Source of the DNA: Porphyromonas sp.
GTDB lineage: Bacteria > Bacteroidota > Bacteroidia > Bacteroidales > Porphyromonadaceae
Assembly (NCBI GenBank): GCA_029983505.1
Contig: JASBZK010000007.1
Span: 1-64,000 of the forward strand
Length of the DNA: 64,000 bases
Direction: 5' to 3'
The translations under genes and the position numbers were made by a program. A model generated the notes under the pieces. The model saw nothing but the letters and a program-made list of their open reading frames with translations. It was not told the origin of the DNA and ran no database searches. Below, one piece after another: positions 8,294 to 16,531 of the stretch. Position 1 is the stretch's first letter. Each line of letters opens with the position of its first letter.

Positions 8294-9661
8294 ATGACAA
8301 CGAACAGAGAAGACTCTTTTGCCGACAAGAAATCCGGCGAAGAGACGGGCGAAAACAGCTCCTCGACCCGCAAAAGACAGCGCGTGCGCCTTACTCGCGA
8401 AGAGATGCAGGCCATGACGGAAAGAAAACGCCGCTACGAAACCGGCGCCGACGACGATGAAGGTGGCGTTTACGAAAAACGCACTGCCGGGTATGCCTCC
8501 CGCCCCCGCCGAAATTACGACGCGGGCGGTGACGGCGACTACGCCCGCAGGAAGAGTTACTCGGGCGATGACGGAGACAAACAGGCGCCCTCCTACCGTG
8601 ACCGCTACCGCGCAGAGCACTCCGGCGAAGGCGAAGGCTACAGGCGCACCAATTACCGTCCCTCCCACAACGAAGACCGCGGAGGGTATGACGAGCAGGA
8701 AGGCGGGTACAAACAGCGCCGCCAATTTAATGCCAACCGTCCCTACGGTCAAGGCAAAGGTCAGGATCGCCCCCAAGGTAAGGGCGGATTCGAGCAGAGA
8801 GAGCAGCGCAAGGGACAGGGAGGAAAAGGCAATAAGCCCAACTTTGCCCCCAAAGGCAAGGGACAGAAACCCCAGAACAACCGCCCCCAGAAGCAGACCA
8901 AACCCCGTCCCCGCTATGAGTTTGAGGAGCAAATGGAGCCCGAGACAAGTGTCCGGCTCAATAAGTTCCTCGCGCATGCCGGCGTGGCGTCCCGCCGCGA
9001 AGCCGACCAGCTCATCCTCGCGGGCGCTGTCGTAGTCAACGGCACCCCCGTCCTCGAACTGGGGACGAAAGTCGCTCCCACCGACCGCGTCGAAGTCAAC
9101 GGCAAGGTGCTTACGGCGGAAGAGAAAGTCTACATCCTCCTCAATAAGCCCCGCAACGTGGTGACGACGACCGAAGACCCTCAGGAGCGTCTCACCGTCC
9201 TTAACCTCGTGCGTAATGCCGCGACAGAGCGTATCTACCCTGTCGGTCGTCTGGATCGCAATACCACGGGTGTCCTCCTCCTCACCAACGATGGAGACCT
9301 CGCCTCCAAGCTCGTGCATCCTTCTTTCAAGAAAAAGAAGATCTATCAGGTTTGGCTCGACAGAGAGGTGGCTCCGGAAGATATGCAGAAATTGGCCGAC
9401 GGTGTCGAGCTTTCCGACGGAGAGATGCACGCGGATGCCATCTCGTACGTGGACGAAGAGGACCACACGCAGGTCGGCATCGAGATTCACTCGGGCAAAA
9501 ACCGTGTCGTCAGGAGGCTCTTCGAAGCACTCGGGTACCGCGTCCTCAAGCTCGACCGGGTCTATTTTGCAGGACTTACGAAGAAGAACCTGGGCCGGGG
9601 TAAGTGGCGCTACTTGACGGAACAGGAAGTAATCAACCTCAAGAACGGATTCTTCGACTGA
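8294..9661 (+). CDS. rluB: 23S rRNA pseudouridine synthase, RluB/RsuA family, with long disordered N-terminus
   Basis: 455 residues from the ATG at 8294. A start at 8216 is possible, but the extra 26 residues look like leader sequence. Residues 1 to about 215 are a low-complexity tail rich in Arg, Gly, Lys, Gln and Tyr. Then come an S4 RNA-binding domain (VRLNKFLAHAGVASRREAD) and the RsuA/RluB catalytic domain with GRLDRNTTG (catalytic Asp about 321), LLTNDGDLA and KNRVVRRLFEALGY. It converts a uridine to pseudouridine in rRNA, most likely in the large subunit. Basic N-terminal tails of this sort are common in Bacteroidetes homologues and may bind RNA. Confidence 0.9.
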   Translation: MTTNREDSFADKKSGEETGENSSSTRKRQRVRLTREEMQAMTERKRRYETGADDDEGGVYEKRTAGYASRPRRNYDAGGDGDYARRKSYSGDDGDKQAPSYRDRYRAEHSGEGEGYRRTNYRPSHNEDRGGYDEQEGGYKQRRQFNANRPYGQGKGQDRPQGKGGFEQREQRKGQGGKGNKPNFAPKGKGQKPQNNRPQKQTKPRPRYEFEEQMEPETSVRLNKFLAHAGVASRREADQLILAGAVVVNGTPVLELGTKVAPTDRVEVNGKVLTAEEKVYILLNKPRNVVTTTEDPQERLTVLNLVRNAATERIYPVGRLDRNTTGVLLLTNDGDLASKLVHPSFKKKKIYQVWLDREVAPEDMQKLADGVELSDGEMHADAISYVDEEDHTQVGIEIHSGKNRVVRRLFEALGYRVLKLDRVYFAGLTKKNLGRGKWRYLTEQEVINLKNGFFD

Positions 9662-9685
9662 TACGGCACAGAGTGACGACCGAGC

Positions 9686-9793
9686 GGGGTACGTACCGGG
9701 ACGGTTTCCTTGGTACGTACAAAAAAGAATCCGGGTACAGACCCGCGTCATCTTCTCGGTCTGTATCTCCTTTGGAGCTTCGTCCGGGTACCG
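9686..9793. repeat. Intergenic GTACGTAC/CAGACC repeat, copy 2
   Basis: It contains GGGTACGTACCGGG (9687-9700), GGTACGTAC (9712-9720), GGGTACAGACCCG (about 9733-9745), CGGTCTGTATCTCC (about 9757-9770) and CCGGGTACCG. It fills the gap between the pseudouridine synthase and the metallo-hydrolase genes. Confidence 0.7.
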
Positions 9794-9837
9794 TGCTGAG
9801 GGGAAATAGGAACGTTTTTGGCTACTGAGAGACAACT

Positions 9838-10488
9838 ATGCCGAAAAGTAAGACAGACACGCTGAAACTGACACGCTGCGTGCACGCCTGCATCGCAGTG
9901 GGGGACGGCAAGTCCTTGCTCTTTGTGGATCCGGGAGACTTCGGAGTGCCGGAGAACCTCCACGAGGCGGATGCCGTCTTAGTGACCCACGACCACTTTG
10001 ACCACGTCTCCCACACGGCACTGTATGACCTCCACGCTATTCAGCCGTCCGCCCGGATTTACGGACCGGAGTCGCTGAGTAGGGCGGCGGATTTCCCGGT
10101 GCATGTGGTGCATAAGGGCGACCGCTTCAGTGTGGGCGAAATAGAAGTAGAAGTCCTTGGCGAGTGGCAGGACGTCGCAAACCTCAATGATGCCCCCATA
10201 GAAAACTTGGGCTACTTCATAGGAGATAAGATCCTTCACCCCGGAGATGCCTACCTCACGGGTCTACATCCCGAGCTGGCTATGGTGCCTCTGACGGCGC
10301 CTTGGAGCAAGGCGGTGGATACGCAGAGGTGGCTCAGGGCGATAAGCCCGAAGCGGATCGTGACTTACCACGACATCACGCTCAACGATATGGGCATCGA
10401 ATTTGGACGGAAGACGGTCAAAGGTATGGCCGGCGAGCTCGGAGCAGAGGTCGTGGACTTGAACCCCGGGGACAGCATTTGGCTCTGA
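9838..10488 (+). CDS. Metallo-beta-lactamase-fold metal-dependent hydrolase
   Basis: 216 residues. The zinc-binding motif HxHxDH is present as THDHFDHV (about residues 57-64). Later ligands are likely in LHPGDAYLTG and VTYHDITLND. It resembles the small cytosolic MBL-fold proteins of the UPF0173/YtkL type, whose substrates are mostly unknown. There is no signal peptide. It sits between a repeat copy and asnS. The fold is certain; the function is not. Confidence 0.8.
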   Translation: MPKSKTDTLKLTRCVHACIAVGDGKSLLFVDPGDFGVPENLHEADAVLVTHDHFDHVSHTALYDLHAIQPSARIYGPESLSRAADFPVHVVHKGDRFSVGEIEVEVLGEWQDVANLNDAPIENLGYFIGDKILHPGDAYLTGLHPELAMVPLTAPWSKAVDTQRWLRAISPKRIVTYHDITLNDMGIEFGRKTVKGMAGELGAEVVDLNPGDSIWL

Positions 10489-10580
10489 GCCCGTTTTTTG
10501 GAAAAAAGAGGTCTACACGGCATTTTTCACTTTCCCCGCAAGTCGGGAAGTTTGATACAGATACAACACAGGATTGTTTT

Positions 10581-11981
10581 ATGGAACGAACGCTGATAAA
10601 AGAACTAATCAAGACAGCTCCCTTCGGGCAGCAAGTAAACATAAAAGGGTGGGTGCGCACCAAGCGCGGCAGTAAGTACGTCGCTTTCATCGCCCTTAAT
10701 GACGGCTCCAGCATCACGAGCCTTCAGGTGGTCGCTCCGGTCGATAAGTTCGACCCCGAGCTCCTCAAGTCCATCACCACCGGCGCATCGCTCAGCGTCA
10801 CAGGAACCTTGGTAGAGTCGCAGGGCAAAGGACAGACGATGGAAGTGCAGGCCGAAGAGATCAAGGTCTACGGTCTTGCCGATCCGGAGACCTATCCGCT
10901 CCAGAAGAAAGGACACACCCTCGAGTTCCTCCGCGAAGTGGCGCACCTCCGTCCCCGCACCAATACCTTTGGGGCTGTGCTCCGCATCCGTCACAATATG
11001 GCGTATGCGATCCACAAGTTCTTCCACGACCGCGGGTTCTACTACTTCCACACGCCCCTCATTACCGCGTCCGATGCCGAGGGTGCGGGTCAGATGTTTC
11101 AGGTGACCACGCTGGACGTGAATAACCTCCCCGTGGGCGAGGACGGTAAAGTATCCTACGACACAGACTTCTTTGGCACGGAGACGAACCTCACCGTCTC
11201 GGGTCAGCTTGAGGGCGAGCTCGGAGCCACGGCACTCGGCGCGATCTATACGTTCGGTCCCACGTTCCGTGCCGAAAACTCCAATACACCCCGACACCTC
11301 GCCGAGTTTTGGATGATAGAGCCGGAAGTGGCGTTCTACGAGATAAAGGAAAATATGGACCTGGCCGAGGACTTCCTGAAGTACTTGGTGAATTGGGCGC
11401 TGGACAACTGCCCGGACGACCTCCGTTTCCTCAATGACACCTACGACGAGACCCTCATCGACCGACTCCGCTCCGTCGTCTCCACGGACTTCGTCCGCTT
11501 GGGCTACACCGAAGGGGTGAAGATACTGGAGGAAGCCGTGAAGAGTGGTGAAGCGAAGTTCGAGTTCCCCGTCTACTGGGGTGCCGACCTTGCTGCCGAG
11601 CATGAGCGTTTCCTCGTCGAGCACCATTTCAAGCGCCCCGTGATCCTTACCGATTACCCCAAGGAGATCAAGGCGTTCTATATGAAGCAAAACGATGACG
11701 GCAAGACGGTGCGCGCCATGGACGTGCTCTTCCCCCGCATCGGCGAGATCATAGGCGGCTCTCAGCGCGAGGAGGACTACGATAAGCTCGTGACCCGTTC
11801 CCGCGAGATGGGCATCCCCGTGGAGAAAATGTACTGGTACTTCGACACGCGTCGCTTCGGCACCGTGCCGCACTCCGGCTTCGGTCTCGGCTTCGAGCGC
11901 CTCATCCTCTTCGTCACCGGGATGCAAAACATCCGTGACGTGATCCCCTTCCCCCGCACTCCGAAAAATGCCTCTTTCTAA
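10581..11981 (+). CDS. asnS: Asparaginyl-tRNA synthetase
   Basis: 466 residues from the ATG at 10581; the open frame extends upstream, but MERTLIKELIKTAPFGQ is the conserved N-terminus. An OB-fold anticodon-binding domain (KGWVRTKRGSKYVAFIALNDGSS) is followed by the class II catalytic core with motif 2 (FRAENSNTPRHLAEFWMIEPE) and motif 3 (GFGLGFERLILFVTG). It charges tRNA-Asn in the cytosol. The 92 bases before it hold a run TTTTTTGGAAAAAA just after the hydrolase gene, possibly a weak terminator, and no clear consensus promoter. Confidence 0.97.
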   Translation: MERTLIKELIKTAPFGQQVNIKGWVRTKRGSKYVAFIALNDGSSITSLQVVAPVDKFDPELLKSITTGASLSVTGTLVESQGKGQTMEVQAEEIKVYGLADPETYPLQKKGHTLEFLREVAHLRPRTNTFGAVLRIRHNMAYAIHKFFHDRGFYYFHTPLITASDAEGAGQMFQVTTLDVNNLPVGEDGKVSYDTDFFGTETNLTVSGQLEGELGATALGAIYTFGPTFRAENSNTPRHLAEFWMIEPEVAFYEIKENMDLAEDFLKYLVNWALDNCPDDLRFLNDTYDETLIDRLRSVVSTDFVRLGYTEGVKILEEAVKSGEAKFEFPVYWGADLAAEHERFLVEHHFKRPVILTDYPKEIKAFYMKQNDDGKTVRAMDVLFPRIGEIIGGSQREEDYDKLVTRSREMGIPVEKMYWYFDTRRFGTVPHSGFGLGFERLILFVTGMQNIRDVIPFPRTPKNASF

Positions 11982-12043
11982 GGTTCTCTCCATTTAGAGA
12001 GCCGGCTGCACAGGTGTGACTAACCCTGTGTGTGGGTAAAATT

Positions 12044-12125
12044 TTGGTACGTACCCGAGTTTTCCCTCGGTCTGTACGAAATAAATTTTTCGGTCTGTGT
12101 CTTTTGAGAAGGAGATACAGACCGA
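12044..12125. repeat. Intergenic GTACGTAC/CAGACC repeat, copy 3, with leader hairpin
   Basis: GGTACGTACC lies at 12046-12055 and CTCGGTCTGTAC at about 12067-12075. A 13-base dyad pairs TCGGTCTGTGTCT (12090-12102) with AGATACAGACCGA (12113-12125). The hairpin ends only 18 bases before the transporter ATG, so if transcribed it lies in its 5' leader. Confidence 0.75.
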
Positions 12126-12143
12126 TTTATCAAACAAAAAACT

Positions 12144-13829
12144 ATGCACTACATAGCGGAACTGCTCTCCGGCTCCTCCTTCGTCCTCACCGCACTCGTC
12201 ATCGCCATCACGAGCGGGGTGGGGCTTTGGATCGGAAATATGAAACTCGGTAACGTGTCTCTCGGTGCCGTGTGTGTCTTTTTCGTGGGGATACTTCTGG
12301 CACACCTTGGGGTCAAAGTCAACCCCGAGATGGTGCTTTTCGCGGAGAACTTCGGCCTTGTGCTCTTTATCTATGCCCTCGGAATCCAGGTGGGACCGGG
12401 TTTCATCGCCACGTTTAAGTCCAAAGGTCTTGAGCTTAATCTGTGGATGCTCGCCCTCACCGTCGTCGGCACGCTCTCTGCCCTTTTGCTGGTCTTTTTC
12501 GGCATCGATAATGTCGCCAACGCCATGGGTATCCTCAATGGCGCCGTCACCAATACCCCCGCCCTCGGATCTGCCCAGCAGGCAGTCGTAGGTATATTGG
12601 GCGACACGCCCGAGAGTAGGGAGATCGTCAATAACATGGCACTTGCCACGGCCATCACTTACCCCATAGGCACGGTGGGCGTCTTCTTGGTCTTGGAATT
12701 GATGCGGCTCTTCAGCGGTGACAAACTCTCCCGCAAAGACAACCTCGGGGAGACCCGAAACGAGCACTTCACGGAAGAGTACCTCGTGACCAATGAAGCC
12801 CTCTTCGGCAGAACCCTCAAGGAGGTCCACAAAGAGTTTCGGGTGGAGTACCTCATCAGTGAGATTTGCAGGGAGGGAAGAATCTTTCTCCCTACGCCCG
12901 ATACCGTCTTTATGAAAGGCGACCACCTCAATGTGGTACACAACGAAGCCGATAGACCCGAGCTGGAAAAGTTTTTCGGCGCCGCCGTGCCGGCAGGCGA
13001 GAAGCGACGGGAGTGGGTCAGTGTGCCCGCTGCCAAAAATCTCGTCACACGGCGCATCCTCGTCTCCAAAGACGACATTAACGGACGCAGCCTCAAAGGA
13101 CTGAGGCTCCGCAATAAGTACGGCGTCAATGTCGTCAGCGTGTTTCGTGCAGAGATGCAACTCGTGCCGCACTCCGATCTCGTCCTGCAGCTCGGAGACC
13201 GCGTGACTGTGGTCGGGCCGGCCGAAAAACTCGACCTCCTCTCCCGTGTCCTCGGTAATGAGCTTAAGCCGCTCGACACACCCTATCTCGTCAGTATCTT
13301 CCTCGGTATCGTCCTCGGCATACTGCTCGGTATGGTACCGATACCCATACCCGGATCCGGAGGATCGACCTTCAACCTCGGCATCGCAGCGGGTCCCATC
13401 ATCGTGGGTATCCTTATGGGCGCCTACGGCTACCGCCTCAGGCTCACGACGTACATCACCCACTCCGCCAACCTTATGATCCGTACCCTCGGGCTCACGC
13501 TCTTTATGGCGGGTCTCGGGCTGACGAGTGGTGCAGGTTTCTTCGAGACACTGAGCGAAGGCCCGGGGCTTTACTGGCTCGGGATAGGCGCTTTGATTAC
13601 CATAGTCCCCACCACACTCGTGGCTCTTGCGGCACTTCTGTGGACCAAACAGTCCTTCAATACCGTGGGCGGGTGGGTCTGCGGTGCGATGGCAAACCCC
13701 ATCGCACTCGACTATCTCGCCTCCCGCACCGGTAACGACAAAGGTGCGGTGAGCTATGCCACCGTCTATCCCCTTGGAATCTTCGCCCGCGTCGTCATCG
13801 CACAGGTGCTTATTTTACTTCTCTACTGA
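12144..13829 (+). CDS. AspT/YidE/YbjL-family transporter with two RCK_C domains
   Basis: 561 residues. Two blocks of about five to six membrane helices (about 10-190 and 375-561) flank a soluble centre with two TrkA-C/RCK_C domains (about 205-285 and 290-370; LVTNEALFGRTLKEV and ILVSKDDINGRSLKGL). The repeated motifs GLVLFIYALGIQVGPGF and GLTLFMAGLGLTSGAGF mark the AspT/YidE duplication fold. Characterised members exchange aspartate for alanine or succinate; the substrate here is unknown. The gene ends 37 bases from the convergent ribH. Confidence 0.88.
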   Translation: MHYIAELLSGSSFVLTALVIAITSGVGLWIGNMKLGNVSLGAVCVFFVGILLAHLGVKVNPEMVLFAENFGLVLFIYALGIQVGPGFIATFKSKGLELNLWMLALTVVGTLSALLLVFFGIDNVANAMGILNGAVTNTPALGSAQQAVVGILGDTPESREIVNNMALATAITYPIGTVGVFLVLELMRLFSGDKLSRKDNLGETRNEHFTEEYLVTNEALFGRTLKEVHKEFRVEYLISEICREGRIFLPTPDTVFMKGDHLNVVHNEADRPELEKFFGAAVPAGEKRREWVSVPAAKNLVTRRILVSKDDINGRSLKGLRLRNKYGVNVVSVFRAEMQLVPHSDLVLQLGDRVTVVGPAEKLDLLSRVLGNELKPLDTPYLVSIFLGIVLGILLGMVPIPIPGSGGSTFNLGIAAGPIIVGILMGAYGYRLRLTTYITHSANLMIRTLGLTLFMAGLGLTSGAGFFETLSEGPGLYWLGIGALITIVPTTLVALAALLWTKQSFNTVGGWVCGAMANPIALDYLASRTGNDKGAVSYATVYPLGIFARVVIAQVLILLLY

Positions 13830-13866
13830 GGGGATGAAATCTATTTGAGGGAGTAAAATCTTTTGC

Positions 13867-14346
13867 TTAGAAGCGTGCCATCATTTTGAGCAGGGTGACG
13901 GCTGCTTCCACGCCCTTATTGCCGTGTATGCCGCCCGATCTGTCGAGGGCTTGCTGCATCGTGTCCGTGGTGAGTACGCCCATAATCACGGGTCTGAGAC
14001 CATCGGTGTTAAGCCTCCCGAGGTTTACGGTGGTGGCTTCTGCGATGTAGTCGAAGTGCGGTGTCTCGCCCCGTACGATGGAGCCGAGGGCTATTACGCC
14101 ATCCGGAATACGTAGCTTGTGTCTGATTTCGTAGCTGCAGCCGTAGATGAGTTCGAAGCTGCCGGGTACCCATTTGACCGTGATGTCGTCCTCTTTGACG
14201 TCGTACTTGAGGAGTGTGTCGAGCGCACCTTTGAGGAGGTTCCGCGTCACGTCCCCGTTCCATTCGCTGACGATGATGGTGACTTTTTTGCCCTTTCCTG
14301 AGGGAACTTCTTTCGGATTGTAAGCGCTGAGGTCTGTTGTAGCCAT
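13867..14346 (-). CDS. ribH: 6,7-dimethyl-8-ribityllumazine synthase
   Basis: 159 residues, normal length. SEWNGDVTRNLLKGA, WVPGSFELIYG, ALGSIVRGETPHFDYI (catalytic His) and GVLTTDTMQQALDRSG are family signatures. It makes the riboflavin precursor from the butanone phosphate and the pyrimidine product of the RibD pathway. ribD lies about 3.6 kb away on the other strand, so the pathway genes are scattered. A good -7 element lies about 50 bases upstream. Confidence 0.96.
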   Translation of the reverse strand: MATTDLSAYNPKEVPSGKGKKVTIIVSEWNGDVTRNLLKGALDTLLKYDVKEDDITVKWVPGSFELIYGCSYEIRHKLRIPDGVIALGSIVRGETPHFDYIAEATTVNLGRLNTDGLRPVIMGVLTTDTMQQALDRSGGIHGNKGVEAAVTLLKMMARF

Positions 14347-14395
14347 TGTGCGATGTTTTGTTTTCGGGTTGTCTTTTCCTTTTTTCTCTCTCTCT

Positions 14396-14403
14396 CAAAG
14401 TTA
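14396..14403 (-). promoter_or_regulatory. -7 element of ribH
   Basis: The minus strand reads TAACTTTG. It implies a leader of roughly 45 bases for ribH. It lies back to back with a plus-strand promoter at 14514-14521. Confidence 0.55.
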
Positions 14404-14513
14404 CCATTTCTTCCCCTAAAGTGTGGCTCACAGCACCCCGGTAGGTAGGTTAGGCGGGTCTTTTGTCCAAAATTTACCCTTTCGTAGGTATTTCGCGGAG
14501 GTGCGGCGCGGGG

Positions 14514-14521
14514 TAACTTTG
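14514..14521 (+). promoter_or_regulatory. Promoter of a candidate small RNA
   Basis: TAACTTTG, with TTTC 19 bases upstream at 14491-14494 as a near match to the -33 box. No protein gene follows on this strand; a strong terminator comes about 100 bases later. Confidence 0.6.
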
Positions 14522-14527
14522 CATTGT

Positions 14528-14647
14528 AAGTAGAAAAGAGTGTGAATTGACACAGTCACCTAAATTATAGAAAAAGTAGTACTCAATATTGACCCGCGCT
14601 ATGGGACACGAAAAGATGAGGCCTCGAGATTGAGGCCTCACTTTTTT
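14528..14647 (+). ncRNA. Candidate small RNA of about 120 nt
   Basis: A consensus -7 element just upstream and a strong terminator at the end define a short transcript. The longest frame near its 3' end is about ten codons (from the ATG near 14601), so it is unlikely to code for protein. Inside it, CCC(N7)GGG and a TCAATATTGA palindrome could form small hairpins. I do not recognise the family. The stretch 14347-14853 otherwise contains the ribH promoter, repeat copy 4 and no gene. Confidence 0.5.
14617..14647 (+). terminator. Rho-independent terminator of the candidate small RNA
   Basis: TGAGGCCTC (14617-14625) pairs perfectly with GAGGCCTCA (14632-14640) around a six-base loop, followed by C and six T. 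On the minus strand it has a shorter run of four T and might also stop read-through from xerD. Confidence 0.8.
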
Positions 14648-14729
14648 GTGCAAAGAAGTCGGAATCAACGGTTCTTTCTTTGGGTACCTTAGACACCGTA
14701 GAAGTGGCTGTGTATAAAGGTCGAAATTC

Positions 14730-14820
14730 GGAGTACGTACCAAAAAGGTCGGCTTGGTCCGGGCGAAAAGAAAATTTTGGTCTGTGTCTCGACTTAGTGA
14801 GATACAGACCAAAATATTTT
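14730..14820. repeat. Intergenic GTACGTAC/CAGACC repeat, copy 4
   Basis: AGTACGTACC is at 14732-14741. The dyad pairs GGTCTGTGTCTC (14779-14790) with GAGATACAGACC (14799-14810) and extends through TTTT/AAAA on both sides. It lies just downstream of xerD (minus) and could serve as its terminator. A 19-base stretch next to it (14709-14727) recurs exactly at 38408-38426. Confidence 0.75.
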
Positions 14821-14853
14821 CCCTCTTTGACAGAGTAAAAGCTAAAGATGAAG

Positions 14854-15792
14854 TCATTTATTGCGGGGGTGGTGGCTGAGGATCTCGTCACGGAGGCGGG
14901 AGCGTTCGATGTGCGTATAGATCTCCGTCGTGCCGATGTCCGCATGCCCGAGCATATCGCGGATCGCTTGGAGGTTCGCTCCGCCCTCCAGCAGATGGGT
15001 GGCGAAACTGTGGCGAAAGGTGTGGGGCGAGATCTTCTTGGTGATGCCCGCTTCACGAGCCAGTTTTTTCAGCAATGTGAAGACCATCTGACGCGTGATG
15101 GCGCTCCGCTCGCGAGAGAGGAACAGGTAGTCGCCTTGACCCGCTTTCGGGACGATCTCGTGGCGGATGGGGAGGTAGGCGCGGATGCGCTCACGGGCTT
15201 CGGGACTCATCGGCACGAGGCGCTCTTTATGTCCTTTGCCGATGACGCGGACGAATCCCTCCTCAAGGAAGATTTGACCGAAAGTGAGGTTGCAGGCTTC
15301 CGAGACCCTGAGACCGCAGCTGTAAAGCAGTTCCAAAAGCGCCCGGTCGCGCACCCCTTTGTCCGTCTCCGTGTTGATCGCATCCAGTATCGTGTCCACC
15401 TCCTCCACGGAGAGGACTTCCGGCAGGTGCCGCCCGTGTGCCGGTGTCTCGAGGAGAAGGGTGGGGTTGTCGGGGACGATCTCCTCGAGCTCAAGGAAGC
15501 GGTAGAAACTTTTGACCCCGCTCACGACGCGCGCCATACTGTTTTGCCCCAAGCCCAGATCCGCAAGGTAAGAGAGAAAGGTCTCGAGGTCTTCATATTT
15601 GAGGGCAAAGACACTCGTGCCGCCCCGATACGAGTCCGCAAATTCGAAGAGGTGGTTCAGGTCGCGGGTGTAACTGAGGAGGGTGTTTTCGGAGAGGCTG
15701 CGCTCAAGGACGAGGTACTGACGGTAATCGCCCAGTATCTCGTCCGGATGGGAGGCTGCGGAGAGACGGAGAGGCATACCTTTAGGAGACAA
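14854..15792 (-). CDS. xerD: Tyrosine recombinase XerD
   Basis: 312 residues (306 if the second ATG is used). The N-terminal SAM-like DNA-binding domain (about 15-100) is followed by the catalytic domain with all active-site residues: Arg in GLRVSEA, Lys in GKGHKER, His and Arg in HTFRHSFATHLLEGGA, His in LGHADIGTTEIYTH, and the nucleophilic Tyr in that same motif (about 292). It resolves chromosome dimers at dif together with XerC. The start overlaps the end of comF by 11 bases, so it is in one operon with comF and recX. The length and motifs fit the housekeeping enzyme better than an integrase. Confidence 0.92.
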   Translation of the reverse strand: MSPKGMPLRLSAASHPDEILGDYRQYLVLERSLSENTLLSYTRDLNHLFEFADSYRGGTSVFALKYEDLETFLSYLADLGLGQNSMARVVSGVKSFYRFLELEEIVPDNPTLLLETPAHGRHLPEVLSVEEVDTILDAINTETDKGVRDRALLELLYSCGLRVSEACNLTFGQIFLEEGFVRVIGKGHKERLVPMSPEARERIRAYLPIRHEIVPKAGQGDYLFLSRERSAITRQMVFTLLKKLAREAGITKKISPHTFRHSFATHLLEGGANLQAIRDMLGHADIGTTEIYTHIERSRLRDEILSHHPRNK

Positions 15793-16531
15793 AGTTCAGG
15801 AAAAGGGTATAGTAGGAGAGGGACTCGGGCGGGGTCTCGGAGGATAGGAGCGCCCGAGCGGCGTGCAGGAGTGTGGAGCCCGATGTGAGCAGGTCGTCGC
15901 AGATGAGGAGACGTCGATCCCGGACTTCGGAGGGCTTGGGAAGGTAAAAGAGACCTTCCAACTCTTCCCAACGGCTGCTCTTGCCTCGCTTCGTCTGAGT
16001 GCCCGAGGATTCCCGGCGTGCCAAGAGGTCGCTCCGCACGGGTATCCCGAGACCATCGGAAAGGCCCCGGGCGATGTAGTCGGACTGGTTGTAGCCCCTT
16101 TGTCTCATCCGTCCCGGGGAGAGGGGGATAGGGAGTATGAGCGAGACGTCGGAGAAGTGTCCCTTATTTCTGTGCTCGGTGGCAAACGCTTTAGCGAGAC
16201 GGTAAGCGATCTCGGGGCAATCCCGGTACTTGATCTGGTGGAGCAGGAGGCGGGAGGCATTAAAGTGCGAGAAAAGGAGGTCGGACCGGTACTCGGCAAA
16301 AGGCGAGAGTCCGGCGAGGCGGGCGACGGCTCCATAGTAATCACTCCCCGGCAGGTCTCTCGGGAGTAAGTCGAAACAGGACTTGCACAGAAATCGCCGT
16401 CCCTCTTCCGTTCGTCTGCCGCAGGAAAGACAGTAGGCGGGAAAGAGGAGATCCGTCACGGACAATAGGCTCCTTTTGAAAGGCTTGAAAATACGCCCCG
16501 ATGTCCTTTCAGTCCCAATCATCGCCGCCAT
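15782..16531 (-). CDS. comF: ComF-family phosphoribosyltransferase-like protein
   Basis: 249 residues (246 from the second ATG). An N-terminal zinc cluster with two CxxC pairs (YCLSCG and LCKSC) is followed by a phosphoribosyltransferase fold with LILPIPLSPGRMRQRGYNQSD and the PRPP loop LLICDDLLTSGST. In naturally competent bacteria ComF acts in uptake of DNA into the cytosol; elsewhere its role is unclear. Its 5' end overlaps recX by about 10-20 bases and its 3' end overlaps xerD. Confidence 0.92.
   Translation of the reverse strand: MAAMIGTERTSGRIFKPFKRSLLSVTDLLFPAYCLSCGRRTEEGRRFLCKSCFDLLPRDLPGSDYYGAVARLAGLSPFAEYRSDLLFSHFNASRLLLHQIKYRDCPEIAYRLAKAFATEHRNKGHFSDVSLILPIPLSPGRMRQRGYNQSDYIARGLSDGLGIPVRSDLLARRESSGTQTKRGKSSRWEELEGLFYLPKPSEVRDRRLLICDDLLTSGSTLLHAARALLSSETPPESLSYYTLFLNFVS

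Noticed and set aside
5825..9835. Open frame of 1,336 codons on the minus strand
   Set aside because: It is exactly antisense and in register with PBP1A and RluB, both of which have full sets of family motifs. Its openness follows from avoidance of TTA, CTA and TCA codons; its own sequence resembles no family.
10510..10560. Weak resemblance to the CAGACC repeat before asnS
   Set aside because: Only GAAGTTTGATACAGAT is shared in part; no palindrome and no paired arms, so it was not counted as a copy.
10605..13463. Two long minus-strand frames opposite asnS and the transporter
   Set aside because: Both are shadows of genes with clear motifs, and their residue composition (rich in His, Glu, Val, Gly) is typical of antisense frames here.
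14854..15792. Tyrosine recombinase considered as an integrase of a mobile element
   Set aside because: Length, motifs and the comF-recX operon context fit the housekeeping XerD; no attachment-site repeats are seen around it.
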